Shown here piece after piece: positions 27,225 to 35,873 of a stretch of 64,000 nt of DNA (positions are counted from its first letter, which is position 1; each line of letters begins with the position of its first letter). The notes beneath the pieces were generated by a model, which saw nothing but the letters and a program-made list of their open reading frames with translations, was not told where the DNA came from and did not search any database. The position numbers and the translations under genes were made by a program. The stretch is from positions 186,001 to 250,000 of the forward strand of contig JAXMOA010000007.1 in NCBI GenBank assembly GCA_034670145.1. Reading direction: 5' to 3'. This DNA is from HXMU1420-2 sp034670145 (GTDB lineage: Bacteria > Pseudomonadota > Alphaproteobacteria > Rhodobacterales > Rhodobacteraceae).

Positions 27225-28112
27225 ATGCTCAGACTGTCCAAACTTACGCAAATCGCATGGCGACTGACGAGTCTTGTCGGGTTGATCGTGCTCGTGCCAG
27301 GCTGGGCACAGGCACAGGCGCCTTTTGCCACCTTTGAACGGGCCAGCGCCCCTATTCTTAATGACCCGCATGACCTGACGCTGGGCCCCGACGGGCATCT
27401 CTATATCGCTGACAAATTCGGCCACCGCATCGTCATCATGGACGCGGATACGCTTGATCTGATTGACGTTATCGACGCGGGCAAACTGCCGGGCATCCAT
27501 GACATCTCTTTTGGCCCGGATGGAAAGGCATACGTTGCCGTCACCGGCGGCAGCGTCGTTGCCATCTATGCCCAGACCAGTGACGGGCTGGTCTTTGAAA
27601 ACTTCCTGGGTCCGTTTACCAATACCGAAGGTGTCCTGGCTCACTCAAACGGCCAGATTTATGTCATGGCCTCTGGCTCGGGCGATCTGGTTGCTTTGCG
27701 CGGAACGAATGTCACCGCGCTGGCACAGGGGCATTGGGGAGCACATGACGTGGCCGAGGCCCTGGATGGCAGCATTTGGGTCGCGGACAATGCACAACGA
27801 CGTTTGGTTCGCTACTCTGAAACGCTACAGCAATTGCAGGTGCTGGATGACCCCAAATTCGGTTTCGTCGGCCCGCGCTATCTGGACATAGATGACTTTG
27901 GCCGCCTTATCGTCGCGGATCAGGACGCGCATAGAATTCTGTTGATTGACCCTGAAAGCCAAAGCTTGCTGGGGGTGCTTGGTGATGGCAACCCCGGTCT
28001 TGGGCCATACAAATTCGACGATCCCGAAGGTGCCCTGGTCGTTGGCAACACCTATTACTTTTCCGACAGCGACAACAATCGCATCGTAAAATATGTGGTG
28101 ATCCTGAACTGA
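27225..28112 (+). CDS. secreted NHL-repeat beta-propeller protein
   Basis: A 295-residue protein with a signal peptide (residues 1-31, cleavage near AQA) and repeated NHL/SMP-30-like blades such as DPHDLTLGPDGHLYIADKFGH and YLDIDDFGRLIVADQDAHRI. It is probably a periplasmic beta-propeller used for binding or as a lactonase-like enzyme. The ATG at 27225, preceded by AGGGAGG, is chosen over the in-frame GTG at 27198. It is followed by the RraA-like gene after 58 bp. Confidence 0.83.
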   Translation: MLRLSKLTQIAWRLTSLVGLIVLVPGWAQAQAPFATFERASAPILNDPHDLTLGPDGHLYIADKFGHRIVIMDADTLDLIDVIDAGKLPGIHDISFGPDGKAYVAVTGGSVVAIYAQTSDGLVFENFLGPFTNTEGVLAHSNGQIYVMASGSGDLVALRGTNVTALAQGHWGAHDVAEALDGSIWVADNAQRRLVRYSETLQQLQVLDDPKFGFVGPRYLDIDDFGRLIVADQDAHRILLIDPESQSLLGVLGDGNPGLGPYKFDDPEGALVVGNTYYFSDSDNNRIVKYVVILN

Positions 28113-28170
28113 CATGCCTTGCCTCTGCGCTCATGTCCGGCCCTAATGCGCAACACAGAGGGAGCATGAC

Positions 28171-28863
28171 ATGATTGAAGAACCCAAAGCCCTGACGATC
28201 AAACGACCGGCGCGCCGTCCGTCGGCAGAGCAAATCGTAGCATTTCAGAACACACCGACCAGTTTCGTGGCAGATGCCATGGACGGAAAATCCGCATTGG
28301 ACATCGCGATCAACCCGCTGGCTCCTGACGACCTTCCGGGCCATGTTGCCGGACCGGCGCTGACTGCGGGCAATAGCCCGGGTGACCTGATGGCGACCTT
28401 GGCGGCGCTCAATTTCGTGCAGGATGGCGATGTGGTCGTGTCCGCATTTGGCGGCTATCAGGGATGCGCGGCGGCGGGTGACCGTTTGTCCATGATGTTG
28501 AAAAATCGCGGGGCTGTGGGTTTCGTCACCGACGGCCCGATGCGGGACTGGGCCGGGATTGTGGCCACCGGGCTGGCGTGCTGGTGCACTGGCCTGTCGC
28601 CGAACTCGCCGTTTTCGACAGGCCCCGGCACGGTGGGCTTGCCGATAAGACTGGGGGGGCACGTGGTTGAAACCGGGGATATGATCGTCGCCGATCGCGA
28701 CGGAGTGGTTGTGGTGCCCTTTGATCAAATACAGGCCGTCGCCGAACGTCTGGTCTTGGTCCGCGAATTGGAGAACACCCTGGACGCCCAGCTGGTCGCC
28801 AGCACAGATTTGCCAGATGGGGTCAAAGCCTTGATCGAGGGTGACGCGGTGGATTTCGTCTAG
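28171..28863 (+). CDS. RraA-family protein (HMG/CHA aldolase-like)
   Basis: A 230-residue member of the RraA/demethylmenaquinone methyltransferase-like fold. The core blocks are VAGPALTA, GYQGCAAAGDRLSMMLKNRGAVGFVTDGPMRD and VETGDMIVADRDGVVVVP; the GD...R and RD pattern is shared with 4-hydroxy-4-methyl-2-oxoglutarate aldolases. Annotation as RNase E inhibitor is less likely than a catabolic aldolase. A strong GAGGGAG site precedes the ATG. Confidence 0.83.
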   Translation: MIEEPKALTIKRPARRPSAEQIVAFQNTPTSFVADAMDGKSALDIAINPLAPDDLPGHVAGPALTAGNSPGDLMATLAALNFVQDGDVVVSAFGGYQGCAAAGDRLSMMLKNRGAVGFVTDGPMRDWAGIVATGLACWCTGLSPNSPFSTGPGTVGLPIRLGGHVVETGDMIVADRDGVVVVPFDQIQAVAERLVLVRELENTLDAQLVASTDLPDGVKALIEGDAVDFV

Positions 28864-28873
28864 GGCGATCCGA

Positions 28874-29713
28874 TCAGGCGGCCCGCTCTGTTCCGGCCGC
28901 CTGTTCCAACAGGTCGTACCCCTCCAACGAAATGTTCAGCTCGGCCGCCCGCCAGGATCCGTCACGCAATAGCCACATCGGCTCTGCGATCAGCTTCAGG
29001 TCCGCGATGTTCATGGATGGAAAATTCAACCCCATGGAATGCGCCATTGGCAACCGCACGCCGGGCTTGGGGTTCAGGCCTGGTTCAATCTCGCGCGTGC
29101 CCAGCTTCAGATGATGGGCAATGTCCCATTCCTGAATCAGACCATTGTCGCGGGTTATCACCCAACAGTGCATGTCCTCGCACCAGTTGCGCTTTTCGGC
29201 GGGTATGAAATACCCGGTGACATATCCCGCCTGATATCCAGCAGCCCGCGCAGCGGCGATGAAATAGGCGTTGATATCGACACAGGATCCTTCGGTCATG
29301 CTGCACAACTGCGGAATGTCATCCATTCCTTCGTAAAACTTTGTATCTGGGTGGCCATAATGAAACAAACCGGCCACATGTCGGGCCAGCCCGACCAAAC
29401 CGCCTTTTCGCGCAACCTCCGATGCCTCTGTGACCAACGCGGTCGCGGCCCGGGTAAATCGACTTGCGCGGTGCTGAAACAGAGTCTCGGGATAGTCGGA
29501 ACCGCCCAGTTGATAGGTCCAGCGCAACACGACCCTGGACGCATCAGGCGTTACACATAAAACATGCTGTGCGGAATGAGGATCGGCGACCAAGCTCTGG
29601 CGCCCTCCGGTGACTTGCAGGTCCAATGGCGCGGCATGCGGCGTTGACAGCCCGACAGGTGCAATCAGCCTGGCGTTCTCAAGGCATGGCACTGTGACTT
29701 CAATTGCAATCAT
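28874..29713 (-). CDS. transglutaminase-like cysteine protease-fold protein
   Basis: A 279-residue protein with the papain-like triad Cys144 (EGSCVDINAYFIAAARAAG), His182 (DMHCWV) and Asp197 (EWDIAHH). An N-terminal beta-rich domain (about 1-85) precedes the catalytic core. Related bacterial proteins act as peptidases or transamidases, often with ATP-grasp partners that are absent here. It is the last gene of the LysR-DMT-transglutaminase operon; its start overlaps the DMT stop as ATGA. Confidence 0.83.
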   Translation of the reverse strand: MIAIEVTVPCLENARLIAPVGLSTPHAAPLDLQVTGGRQSLVADPHSAQHVLCVTPDASRVVLRWTYQLGGSDYPETLFQHRASRFTRAATALVTEASEVARKGGLVGLARHVAGLFHYGHPDTKFYEGMDDIPQLCSMTEGSCVDINAYFIAAARAAGYQAGYVTGYFIPAEKRNWCEDMHCWVITRDNGLIQEWDIAHHLKLGTREIEPGLNPKPGVRLPMAHSMGLNFPSMNIADLKLIAEPMWLLRDGSWRAAELNISLEGYDLLEQAAGTERAA

Positions 29714-30615
29714 GCCTTCGCTTCCATCGTCACCGGCGCGTCATCCTTGACCAACAGAAGCAATGCCACAATCGTGCAGGCCACGCCAATCAACACCAGG
29801 GTTGAGGGCAATGGCCGACCCAACGCCACTTCCCAACAGATAACCCAGCTTGGTGTCAGATATGTGTAGGCCATGACCTTGGCCGAAGGCAGGCGCAGGG
29901 CCGAAAACTGCACCAGAAAAAACGTCACCGCCGTTGAGAAAACAGAGATATATGCCAAACAGACCCAGACAATCGGGGGCAAGGCCATCCAATCTGTCGC
30001 GCGGATATCCGACCAGCCAAACCCGACCAGCACCAAGGATCCCGCGATCAGCATCCCAAGCGTGCAAACCAGCGCAGGTTCGCCTCGATTGAGCATTTTT
30101 ACAACGGTCGGATAGATCGCATGGCTGATGCATCCGATAAAAAAGATCGCTTCGCCCCTGCCGATATCAAAGGCCAGAAAAGCAGACCATTGCGCCCGGA
30201 AAATCACCCAGACCGCCCCAAAACCCCCAACCATGAGCGCAAACGCCATCCGCGGGGTCGTCGGCTGACGGATCAGCAGCCACCCGAATCCCGCCGCTGC
30301 AATGGGGGTCAATGTGAACACAGCCGCCGCACTGACGGGCGGCGCGGTTTTCAGCCCCTCGAACATCAACACGAAATAGACGGCCATAAACATGCCCATG
30401 ATGCCATACCGCCAGGGCGCACGCAGTGCCGCCCGGCTGATCCCACCAGTTGCCAGAACCGCCGCGCCAATCAGGATCGAGCCAAAAACAAACCGGGCCG
30501 CCGTTATTGCCATCGGCGCAATCTCGTTCGCGGCCAGGCTGCCCAGCGAGAACGAACCGGCCACCAACGCCGAAAAGGCCAGCATCGCGATGTGGCCCTG
30601 GGTCTGGGGCCTCAT
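29710..30615 (-). CDS. DMT-superfamily transporter (EamA domains)
   Basis: A 301-residue inner-membrane protein with ten predicted spans in two EamA repeats (first ending LLIRQPTTPRMAFAL, second ending LGRPLPSTLVLIGVACTIVALL). Such carriers export amino acids or metabolites. ATGA overlaps at both ends, with LysR upstream and transglutaminase downstream, show a single translationally coupled operon. The cargo might be a product of the transglutaminase (inference). Confidence 0.88.
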   Translation of the reverse strand: MRPQTQGHIAMLAFSALVAGSFSLGSLAANEIAPMAITAARFVFGSILIGAAVLATGGISRAALRAPWRYGIMGMFMAVYFVLMFEGLKTAPPVSAAAVFTLTPIAAAGFGWLLIRQPTTPRMAFALMVGGFGAVWVIFRAQWSAFLAFDIGRGEAIFFIGCISHAIYPTVVKMLNRGEPALVCTLGMLIAGSLVLVGFGWSDIRATDWMALPPIVWVCLAYISVFSTAVTFFLVQFSALRLPSAKVMAYTYLTPSWVICWEVALGRPLPSTLVLIGVACTIVALLLLVKDDAPVTMEAKA

Positions 30616-31490
30616 ACAACCCACTCCCTGGCGCGCTCCTTCAGAAACTTGAGAAAAGTCTGCACCTTGTTTGTGCGATGCAGATCAACATGCGTGACCA
30701 GCCAGATCGCGCCGGCCCATTCGTCCCGAGGCGGCAAAATCTGAACCAGGTCTTCGCGTTGCGCTGCATCCCAGCAGCCCATGAAACCGATCCCGGCGCC
30801 AGCGATCACCGCCTCTTCTATCGCGCGCACGTCGCTGCTGCGAAAGGTGATTTGATCAGCAGGTATATTGCTGCGCAGCCAGACAGATGACGGCGCACGC
30901 GACAGAGAGTTGTCATGCCCCACGAACGTATGGCCCGCAAACCCGTCATTGCCGTCTGGCTGGCCCATGCGTGCGACGTAGTCCTTGCTGGCAAACAACG
31001 CGATCCTTTGATGTGAAAACTTCTGAACGACATTGTCAGGTTGTTCAGGCGCAGACCCCGCCCGGATCGCCACATGCGCCTCGCCATATTCCAGGCGAAA
31101 CAGACGGTCCCCAGTCAAATATCGTATCACCAGGCCCGGATACATGCGTTGGAAGTCACTCAGAACCGGCACCAGTTGCGGGGCCATCGAGATCAGCGAG
31201 GTCACCACCAATTCGCCGGAAACATCGTCGCCCTGTCCCTTCAGGCGCCCGACAAGCTGATTGAACTGGTCATCCGTTGCCTGGGCAACCCGCAACAGAT
31301 CCTGACCCGCTTCGGTCGGCGTATACCCCCGCGCATGTCGTTGAAACAGCTTCACCTTCAGGCGATCTTCCAGCGCATCAATATGGCGGATCACGGTGGC
31401 ATGATGCACGCCCAAAACCTCGGCAGCGCCCGATACTGTGCCCACACGAGCCACTTGAAATGCCGTCCTGACCTCGTCCCAATTTTCCAT
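30612..31490 (-). CDS. LysR-family transcriptional regulator
   Basis: A 292-residue regulator. The winged HTH lies at about residues 2-60 (AFQVARVGTVSGAAEVLGVH, then HIDALEDRLKVKLFQRHARG) and the substrate-binding domain at 90-290. It uses HHATVIRHIDALE where most LysR proteins have QPAVSRQIxxLE, as in the group that includes many roseobacter LysRs controlling exporters. It is cotranscribed with, rather than divergent from, its likely target DMT gene. The start could also be 31496. Confidence 0.88.
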   Translation of the reverse strand: MENWDEVRTAFQVARVGTVSGAAEVLGVHHATVIRHIDALEDRLKVKLFQRHARGYTPTEAGQDLLRVAQATDDQFNQLVGRLKGQGDDVSGELVVTSLISMAPQLVPVLSDFQRMYPGLVIRYLTGDRLFRLEYGEAHVAIRAGSAPEQPDNVVQKFSHQRIALFASKDYVARMGQPDGNDGFAGHTFVGHDNSLSRAPSSVWLRSNIPADQITFRSSDVRAIEEAVIAGAGIGFMGCWDAAQREDLVQILPPRDEWAGAIWLVTHVDLHRTNKVQTFLKFLKERAREWVV

Positions 31491-31946
31491 AATCATACCG
31501 TGCAAAAAGTAACAATACGCCCGATTTTTTGCCGTTTGGTTCGAAATTGCAAGGGGCCACAAATGCCACCTCATCGTTTTCCCAAGGTTTTCTGATGCAG
31601 GAACAGCGATTGACCCATTCCGCCAACACGTGAACAAGGCCGATCACCCGGTTGATAAGGATCTGCCTGCCAGAAGGGTTCAAACCACACGGCAGGATGA
31701 CCAGTCCGTACGCCACGGCTTGACTCGACAGCGCCGTCTGACTAAACGGCCCTTGGTACCCCGGAAGTGAGACATCTTCCGGTCCCGCATTTGCAGGGAT
31801 CGACCTCCACCAGCGTGTTACGCCCGTGGGGGCAATTCTGTTTGGATTGCCCTTCTTCGTTTCACCCGCGCCGAGGCGTTTGTGCATTGATCACTTGCTT
31901 CCTATCTAGGAGGCACCGCGAAACTGGCCCAAAGGAGCCCGAGGAA
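31491..31946. other. 456-bp non-coding region upstream of ffh
   Basis: No convincing gene is seen. Two hairpins are present: CCGGAAG (31761-31767) with CTTCCGG (31776-31782), and GGGCAAT (31830-31836) with ATTGCCC (31846-31852) followed by TTCTTCGTTT, which looks like a terminator with no gene in front of it. A small RNA ending near 31862 is possible. No 4.5S RNA consensus (GGAAGGAAGCAGCC-like) was found. Confidence 0.4.
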
Positions 31947-33443
31947 ATGTTTGAAAATCTGTCCGAACGTCTCTCTGGCGTCTTTGATCGGCTGACCAAG
32001 CAGGGCGCGCTCTCTGAAGAGGACGTCAAAACCGCCCTGCGCGAAGTGCGCGTGGCCTTGCTGGAGGCGGACGTTTCGCTGGCCGTCGCTCGCGATTTTG
32101 TCAAAGCGGTGCAGGAAAAAGCAACTGGTCAGGCGGTGACCAAATCGGTCACGCCTGGTCAACAGGTGGTCAAGATCGTTCATGACGAGCTGGTCGAGGT
32201 TCTGCGCGGCGCAGAAGATCCCGGCGCGCTCAAGATCGACAGCCCCCCGGCGCCGATCCTGATGGTCGGTTTGCAAGGCTCGGGCAAGACCACCACAGCT
32301 GGCAAACTGGCCAAACGCTTGTCCGAAAAAGAGGGCAAGAAGGTCCTCATGGCCTCGCTCGATGTATATCGCCCGGCGGCGATGGATCAGTTGGCCATGT
32401 TGGGGACGCAAATTGGTGTCGACACATTGCCGATCGTTCCCGGTCAAAAACCGGTCGATATCGCAAAGCGGGCCAAACAACAGGCCAGCCTCGGCGGCTA
32501 TGATGTCTACATGCTCGATACCGCAGGCCGTTTGCAGATCGACGAAACGCTTATGCAAGAGGTCGAAGACGTCCGCGACGTCGTTTCGCCTCGTGAAACA
32601 TTGCTGGTCGTTGACGGTCTGACCGGCCAGGTCGCCGTCGAGGTGGCCGAAGAGTTTGACAACAAGGTCGGCATTTCCGGCGTTGTCCTGACCCGAATGG
32701 ATGGCGACGGACGCGGCGGGGCTGCCCTGTCCATGCGCGCGGTGACGGGCAAACCGATCCGCTTTGTTGGTCTGGGCGAAAAGATGGACGCGCTCGAAAC
32801 ATTCGAGCCGGATCGCGTTGCGGGCCGTATTCTGGGCATGGGTGACATTGTTGCCCTGGTCGAAAAGGCCCAGGAAACCATCGAAATGGAACAGGCCGAG
32901 CGCATGATGAAGCGCATGGCCAAAGGTCAGTTCAACATGAACGACCTCAAACTCCAGCTGGATCAAATGCTCAAGATGGGTGGCATGGAGGGCATGATGT
33001 CAATGATGCCCGGCATGGGCAAAATGGCCAAACAGGTCGAAGATGCCGGTTTTGATGACAAGATCCTGCGCCGCCAGATCGCGCTGATCCAATCCATGAC
33101 AAAGAAAGAGCGCGCCAACCCAAAACTGCTGCAGGCCTCTCGCAAAAAACGGATCGCGGCCGGTTCGGGTATGGAGGTCAGCGACCTCAACAAATTGCTC
33201 AAGATGCATCGCCAGATGGGCGACATGATGAAAAAGATGGGCAAGGGCGGTATGCTCAAACAAGCGATGAAAGGCATGTTGGGCAAGGGCGGAATGCCTG
33301 AAATGGGCGCGGGCCTGGATGCCAAGGCACTGGATGCGGCGGCCAAGCAAATGGGCGGTAAAATGCCCGGCGGTCTGCCTGGATTGGGCGGCGGTGGCCT
33401 GTCCCTGCCACCTGGTCTCAGCGGTTTTGGGAAAAAGAAATAG
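31947..33443 (+). CDS. ffh: signal recognition particle protein Ffh
   Basis: A 498-residue SRP54 GTPase for cotranslational membrane targeting. It has an N-domain (1-85), a G-domain with P-loop GLQGSGKTT at 108-116, DTAGR near 190 and TRMDGDGRGG near 248, and a methionine-rich M-domain from about 300 (KMGGMEGMMSMMPGMGKM) that binds 4.5S RNA and signal sequences. The C-terminus is a Gly/Met-rich extension. The ATG at 31947 is chosen by homology over a 60-codon upstream frame. Confidence 0.97.
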   Translation: MFENLSERLSGVFDRLTKQGALSEEDVKTALREVRVALLEADVSLAVARDFVKAVQEKATGQAVTKSVTPGQQVVKIVHDELVEVLRGAEDPGALKIDSPPAPILMVGLQGSGKTTTAGKLAKRLSEKEGKKVLMASLDVYRPAAMDQLAMLGTQIGVDTLPIVPGQKPVDIAKRAKQQASLGGYDVYMLDTAGRLQIDETLMQEVEDVRDVVSPRETLLVVDGLTGQVAVEVAEEFDNKVGISGVVLTRMDGDGRGGAALSMRAVTGKPIRFVGLGEKMDALETFEPDRVAGRILGMGDIVALVEKAQETIEMEQAERMMKRMAKGQFNMNDLKLQLDQMLKMGGMEGMMSMMPGMGKMAKQVEDAGFDDKILRRQIALIQSMTKKERANPKLLQASRKKRIAAGSGMEVSDLNKLLKMHRQMGDMMKKMGKGGMLKQAMKGMLGKGGMPEMGAGLDAKALDAAAKQMGGKMPGGLPGLGGGGLSLPPGLSGFGKKK

Positions 33444-33527
33444 CGCCATGCCTGGTCTTTGGTCCCTTCACTATGTCAGCGGCTTGTCTGGTCTGATCGC
33501 TACCGTTCGCGATGGCGGCGCTGACTG

Positions 33528-34043
33528 ATGCAGATCCCGACCCTCACCACAGAACGCCTGATCCTGCGGTCCCCCCGGATTGAGGATTTTGAAACCTTCG
33601 CCGCATTCTACGCATCGGACCGCTCGCGCTTTGTCGGGGGGCCGATGACCCGTGAGGAATCCTGGCGGATGCTGGCCACCGAAATCGGCCATTGGTCCCT
33701 AAGGGGTTTTGGCCGTTGGGCTGTCGAAGAGCGTGAAACAGGCCGCTTCTGTGGCGTTATAGGCCTGTGGGACCCAGCCGGCTGGCCAGAACCCGAAGTG
33801 GGCTGGGACCTGATGGATGGGTTCGAAGGTCGCGGTTACGCGACCGAGGCCGGCCAAGCCGCCCGCCGCTACGCCTATGAAGTGCTGAAGTTGCCAACAC
33901 TGGTCAGCATGGTCAAAGAGGGTAACACCGGCTCGGCTCAGGTCGCGGCCCGCCTGGGCGCCACGCTCGAAGGCGTCGTGGACCATGAACGCCACGGCCG
34001 TATGCAAGTCTGGCGTCATCCTGGACCAGAGGTGGCCGCATGA
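33528..34043 (+). CDS. GNAT acetyltransferase, tandem copy 1 (RimJ/RimL type)
   Basis: A 171-residue RimJ/RimL-type GNAT. It opens with LTTERLILRSPRIEDFETF, the acetyl-CoA loop is FEGRGYATEAGQAARRYAYE near residue 100, and it closes with ARLGATLEGVV. It is first of three adjacent paralogues joined by ATGA overlaps, between ffh and chorismate mutase. Members of this type acetylate N-termini of ribosomal proteins or small molecules; the ribosomal context is suggestive only. Confidence 0.87.
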   Translation: MQIPTLTTERLILRSPRIEDFETFAAFYASDRSRFVGGPMTREESWRMLATEIGHWSLRGFGRWAVEERETGRFCGVIGLWDPAGWPEPEVGWDLMDGFEGRGYATEAGQAARRYAYEVLKLPTLVSMVKEGNTGSAQVAARLGATLEGVVDHERHGRMQVWRHPGPEVAA

Positions 34044-34570
34044 GCTTTGTCGGCGCCAATATCCCTGTCTTGCACACAGAACGCCTGACCCTGCGCGCTC
34101 CGACGATGCAGGATTTCGAGACATATGCAGAATTCGGTGCCTCCGATGGCACGCATTTCATCGGCGGGCCGTTCACGCGTGATCAGGTCTTTGCCAATCT
34201 CTGTGCCCTGACGGGACATTGGGAATTGCGCGGTTTTGGCCGTTGGATGATCGCCGACAAAGAAACAAATGCAGCGCTGGGCATTACGGGGCCGTATTAC
34301 CCCGTAGGTTGGCCCGAACCAGAAATAGCGTGGACTGTTTTCACCCAGGCTCAAGGCAAAAGCGTGGCCTTCGAAGCGGCAACCGCCGCCCGGCGCTATG
34401 CCTATCAGGTGCTGGGCTGGGAAACCGCGATCAGTTGCGTGGACCCTGCCAATCACCGCTCGGCGGCGTTGGCGCAGCGCATGGGCGCTCGGCTGGAGGG
34501 TGCATTCAAACACCCGGATCATGGGCACCTTGACATCTGGCGCCACCCGTCCCCCGAGGCGGCGACATGA
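34040..34570 (+). CDS. GNAT acetyltransferase, tandem copy 2
   Basis: A 176-residue paralogue of its neighbours: LHTERLTLRAPTMQDFETYAE at the N-terminus, GFGRWMIADKETNAALGITG in the core and QRMGARLEGAF at the end. Motif A reads AQGKSVAFEAATAARRYAY, so the usual Q/R-x-x-G-x-G/A loop is altered (QGKSVA instead of RGYATE), which may change or weaken acetyl-CoA binding. Both ends overlap neighbours by 4 bp. Confidence 0.85.
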   Translation: MSFVGANIPVLHTERLTLRAPTMQDFETYAEFGASDGTHFIGGPFTRDQVFANLCALTGHWELRGFGRWMIADKETNAALGITGPYYPVGWPEPEIAWTVFTQAQGKSVAFEAATAARRYAYQVLGWETAISCVDPANHRSAALAQRMGARLEGAFKHPDHGHLDIWRHPSPEAAT

Positions 34571-35082
34571 CCGTCGCTCCGACCCTTTTTACCGAACGCC
34601 TGATCTTGCGACCTCACCGGGTCGAGGATTTTGAGGTCATGACCCCGCTCTTTGGCAGCGATTGGGCCCGTTACATGGATGGTCCGGTCTCAGCAGCAGA
34701 GCTGTGGCGCTGGGTCGGCGCAGAGGTCGGCAGTTGGTCGCTTTTGGGCTATGGCAGTTGGGCCGTGGATTTGCGCGACAGCAATACATTCATCGGCCAG
34801 GTCGGCATCAACAAACCCGCCAACTTCCCCGAGGTCGAGCTCGGCTGGTGCGTTTGGCCCGATTTCGAAGGTCAGGGATTCGCACAAGAGGCCGCTTTGG
34901 CCGCCCGCCACTGGGGCTTTGCCCAACTCAAGCTCGACACGCTGGTCAGCTATATCGACCCTGAAAATGCCCGCTCGATCGCCCTGGCGACACGTTTGGG
35001 CGCGACCCTGGACGACCAGGCCGCCGGGCCTGATGCGACCGATCTAGTCTATCGTCACCCAGCCCCGGAGGAGAGGCCATGA
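34567..35082 (+). CDS. GNAT acetyltransferase, tandem copy 3
   Basis: A 171-residue third paralogue: LFTERLILRPHRVEDFEVM, LGWCVWPDFEGQGFAQEAALAAR (motif A, intact QGFAQE) and ATRLGATLDDQA. It shares the same layout and length as copies 1 and 2, so they most likely arose by tandem duplication and then diverged. ATGA overlap with chorismate mutase downstream. Confidence 0.87.
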   Translation: MTVAPTLFTERLILRPHRVEDFEVMTPLFGSDWARYMDGPVSAAELWRWVGAEVGSWSLLGYGSWAVDLRDSNTFIGQVGINKPANFPEVELGWCVWPDFEGQGFAQEAALAARHWGFAQLKLDTLVSYIDPENARSIALATRLGATLDDQAAGPDATDLVYRHPAPEERP

Positions 35083-35375
35083 CCGACGACACCGCACGCG
35101 CCGCCGACCTGCTCAAAGAGCACCGCGAAAGCATCGACAGACTCGATGCGATCCTGGTTTACACATTGGGCGAACGCTTCAAACACACTCAGGCCGTGGG
35201 TAAACTCAAGGCTGAATTCGACCTTCCCCCGTCCGATCCGTCCCGCGAAGAGGCACAGATCGCACGGCTAGAAGATCTGGCAAAACGGGCAAATCTGGAC
35301 CCGGAATTTGCCAGGAAGTTCCTGAACTTCATCATCGCCGAAGTGATCCGGCACCACAAACAACACCAAAAATAG
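35079..35375 (+). CDS. chorismate mutase (AroQ type)
   Basis: A 98-residue all-helical AroQ-class enzyme converting chorismate to prephenate for Phe/Tyr synthesis. The pattern LLKEHRESIDRLDAILVYTLGERF, then VGKLKAEFDLPPSDPSREE and the C-terminal FLNFIIAEVIRHH carries the Arg, Lys, Asp/Arg and Glu-type active residues. A stand-alone domain in the ffh-rpsP cluster is known from other Rhodobacterales. The stop codon begins a hairpin preceding rpsP. Confidence 0.9.
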   Translation: MTDDTARAADLLKEHRESIDRLDAILVYTLGERFKHTQAVGKLKAEFDLPPSDPSREEAQIARLEDLAKRANLDPEFARKFLNFIIAEVIRHHKQHQK

Positions 35376-35396
35376 AACGGGTGTCGCACCCGTTTC
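35375..35396 (+). terminator. hairpin between chorismate mutase and rpsP
   Basis: AACGGGTG (35376-35383) pairs perfectly with CACCCGTT (35387-35394) across a TCG loop, and TTTC follows. Only 29 bp separate it from the rpsP ATG, too little for a full promoter, so it may be a partial terminator or attenuator adjusting rpsP expression relative to the upstream genes. Confidence 0.5.
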
Positions 35397-35423
35397 TGAC
35401 ACGACTCAAAGGAGAAATACAAA

Positions 35424-35813
35424 ATGGCAATGAAGATTCGACTGGCCCGCGGCGGCTCCAAAAAGCGCCCCTTCTACCGCATCGTGGCTGCTGACAGCCG
35501 CATGCCACGCGATGGCCGCTTCATCGAAAAGCTGGGCACATACAACCCATTGCTGCCCAAAGACAGCGAAGAGCGCGTCAAGATGAACGTTGAGCGTGTC
35601 CAGTACTGGCTGGGTGAAGGCGCACAGCCAACAGACCGTATTTCGCGCATGCTCGAAGCCGCCGGCGTGATCGAAAAGAAAGAGCGCTCCAACCCGAAAA
35701 AGGCTGAGCCAGGTGCAAAAGCCAAAGAGCGTGCTGAAGAAAAGGCCGCCAAGGCCGCAGAAGCTGCCGAAGCTGCTGCTGCGCCCGCCGAAGAAGCCGC
35801 TGCAGCTGAGTAA
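35424..35813 (+). CDS. rpsP: 30S ribosomal protein S16
   Basis: A 129-residue S16. The core (MKIRLARGGSKKRPFYRIVA at residues 3-22, then RDGRFIEKLGTYNPL) is typical; the family core is about 80 residues. Residues 85-129 form a Lys/Glu/Ala-rich tail (AEEKAAKAAEAAEAAAAPAE), a low-complexity extension common in alphaproteobacteria. AAGGAG precedes the ATG by 8 nt. Confidence 0.97.
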   Translation: MAMKIRLARGGSKKRPFYRIVAADSRMPRDGRFIEKLGTYNPLLPKDSEERVKMNVERVQYWLGEGAQPTDRISRMLEAAGVIEKKERSNPKKAEPGAKAKERAEEKAAKAAEAAEAAAAPAEEAAAAE

Positions 35814-35873
35814 GCTGCTGACTTCGATGGCTCACGGCACGCATTCATGCACAGCCACGCCTGGATGGTCCCG

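Noticed and set aside
31676..31686. tRNA-like T-loop sequence GGGTTCAAACC
   Set aside because: Only a 2-bp stem flanks the loop and no acceptor, D or anticodon arms can be built around it.
31378..31887. 169-codon minus-strand frame upstream of ffh
   Set aside because: No ribosome site, no family resemblance, Arg/Cys-rich composition, and it overlaps the 5' end of the LysR gene on the same strand in another frame.
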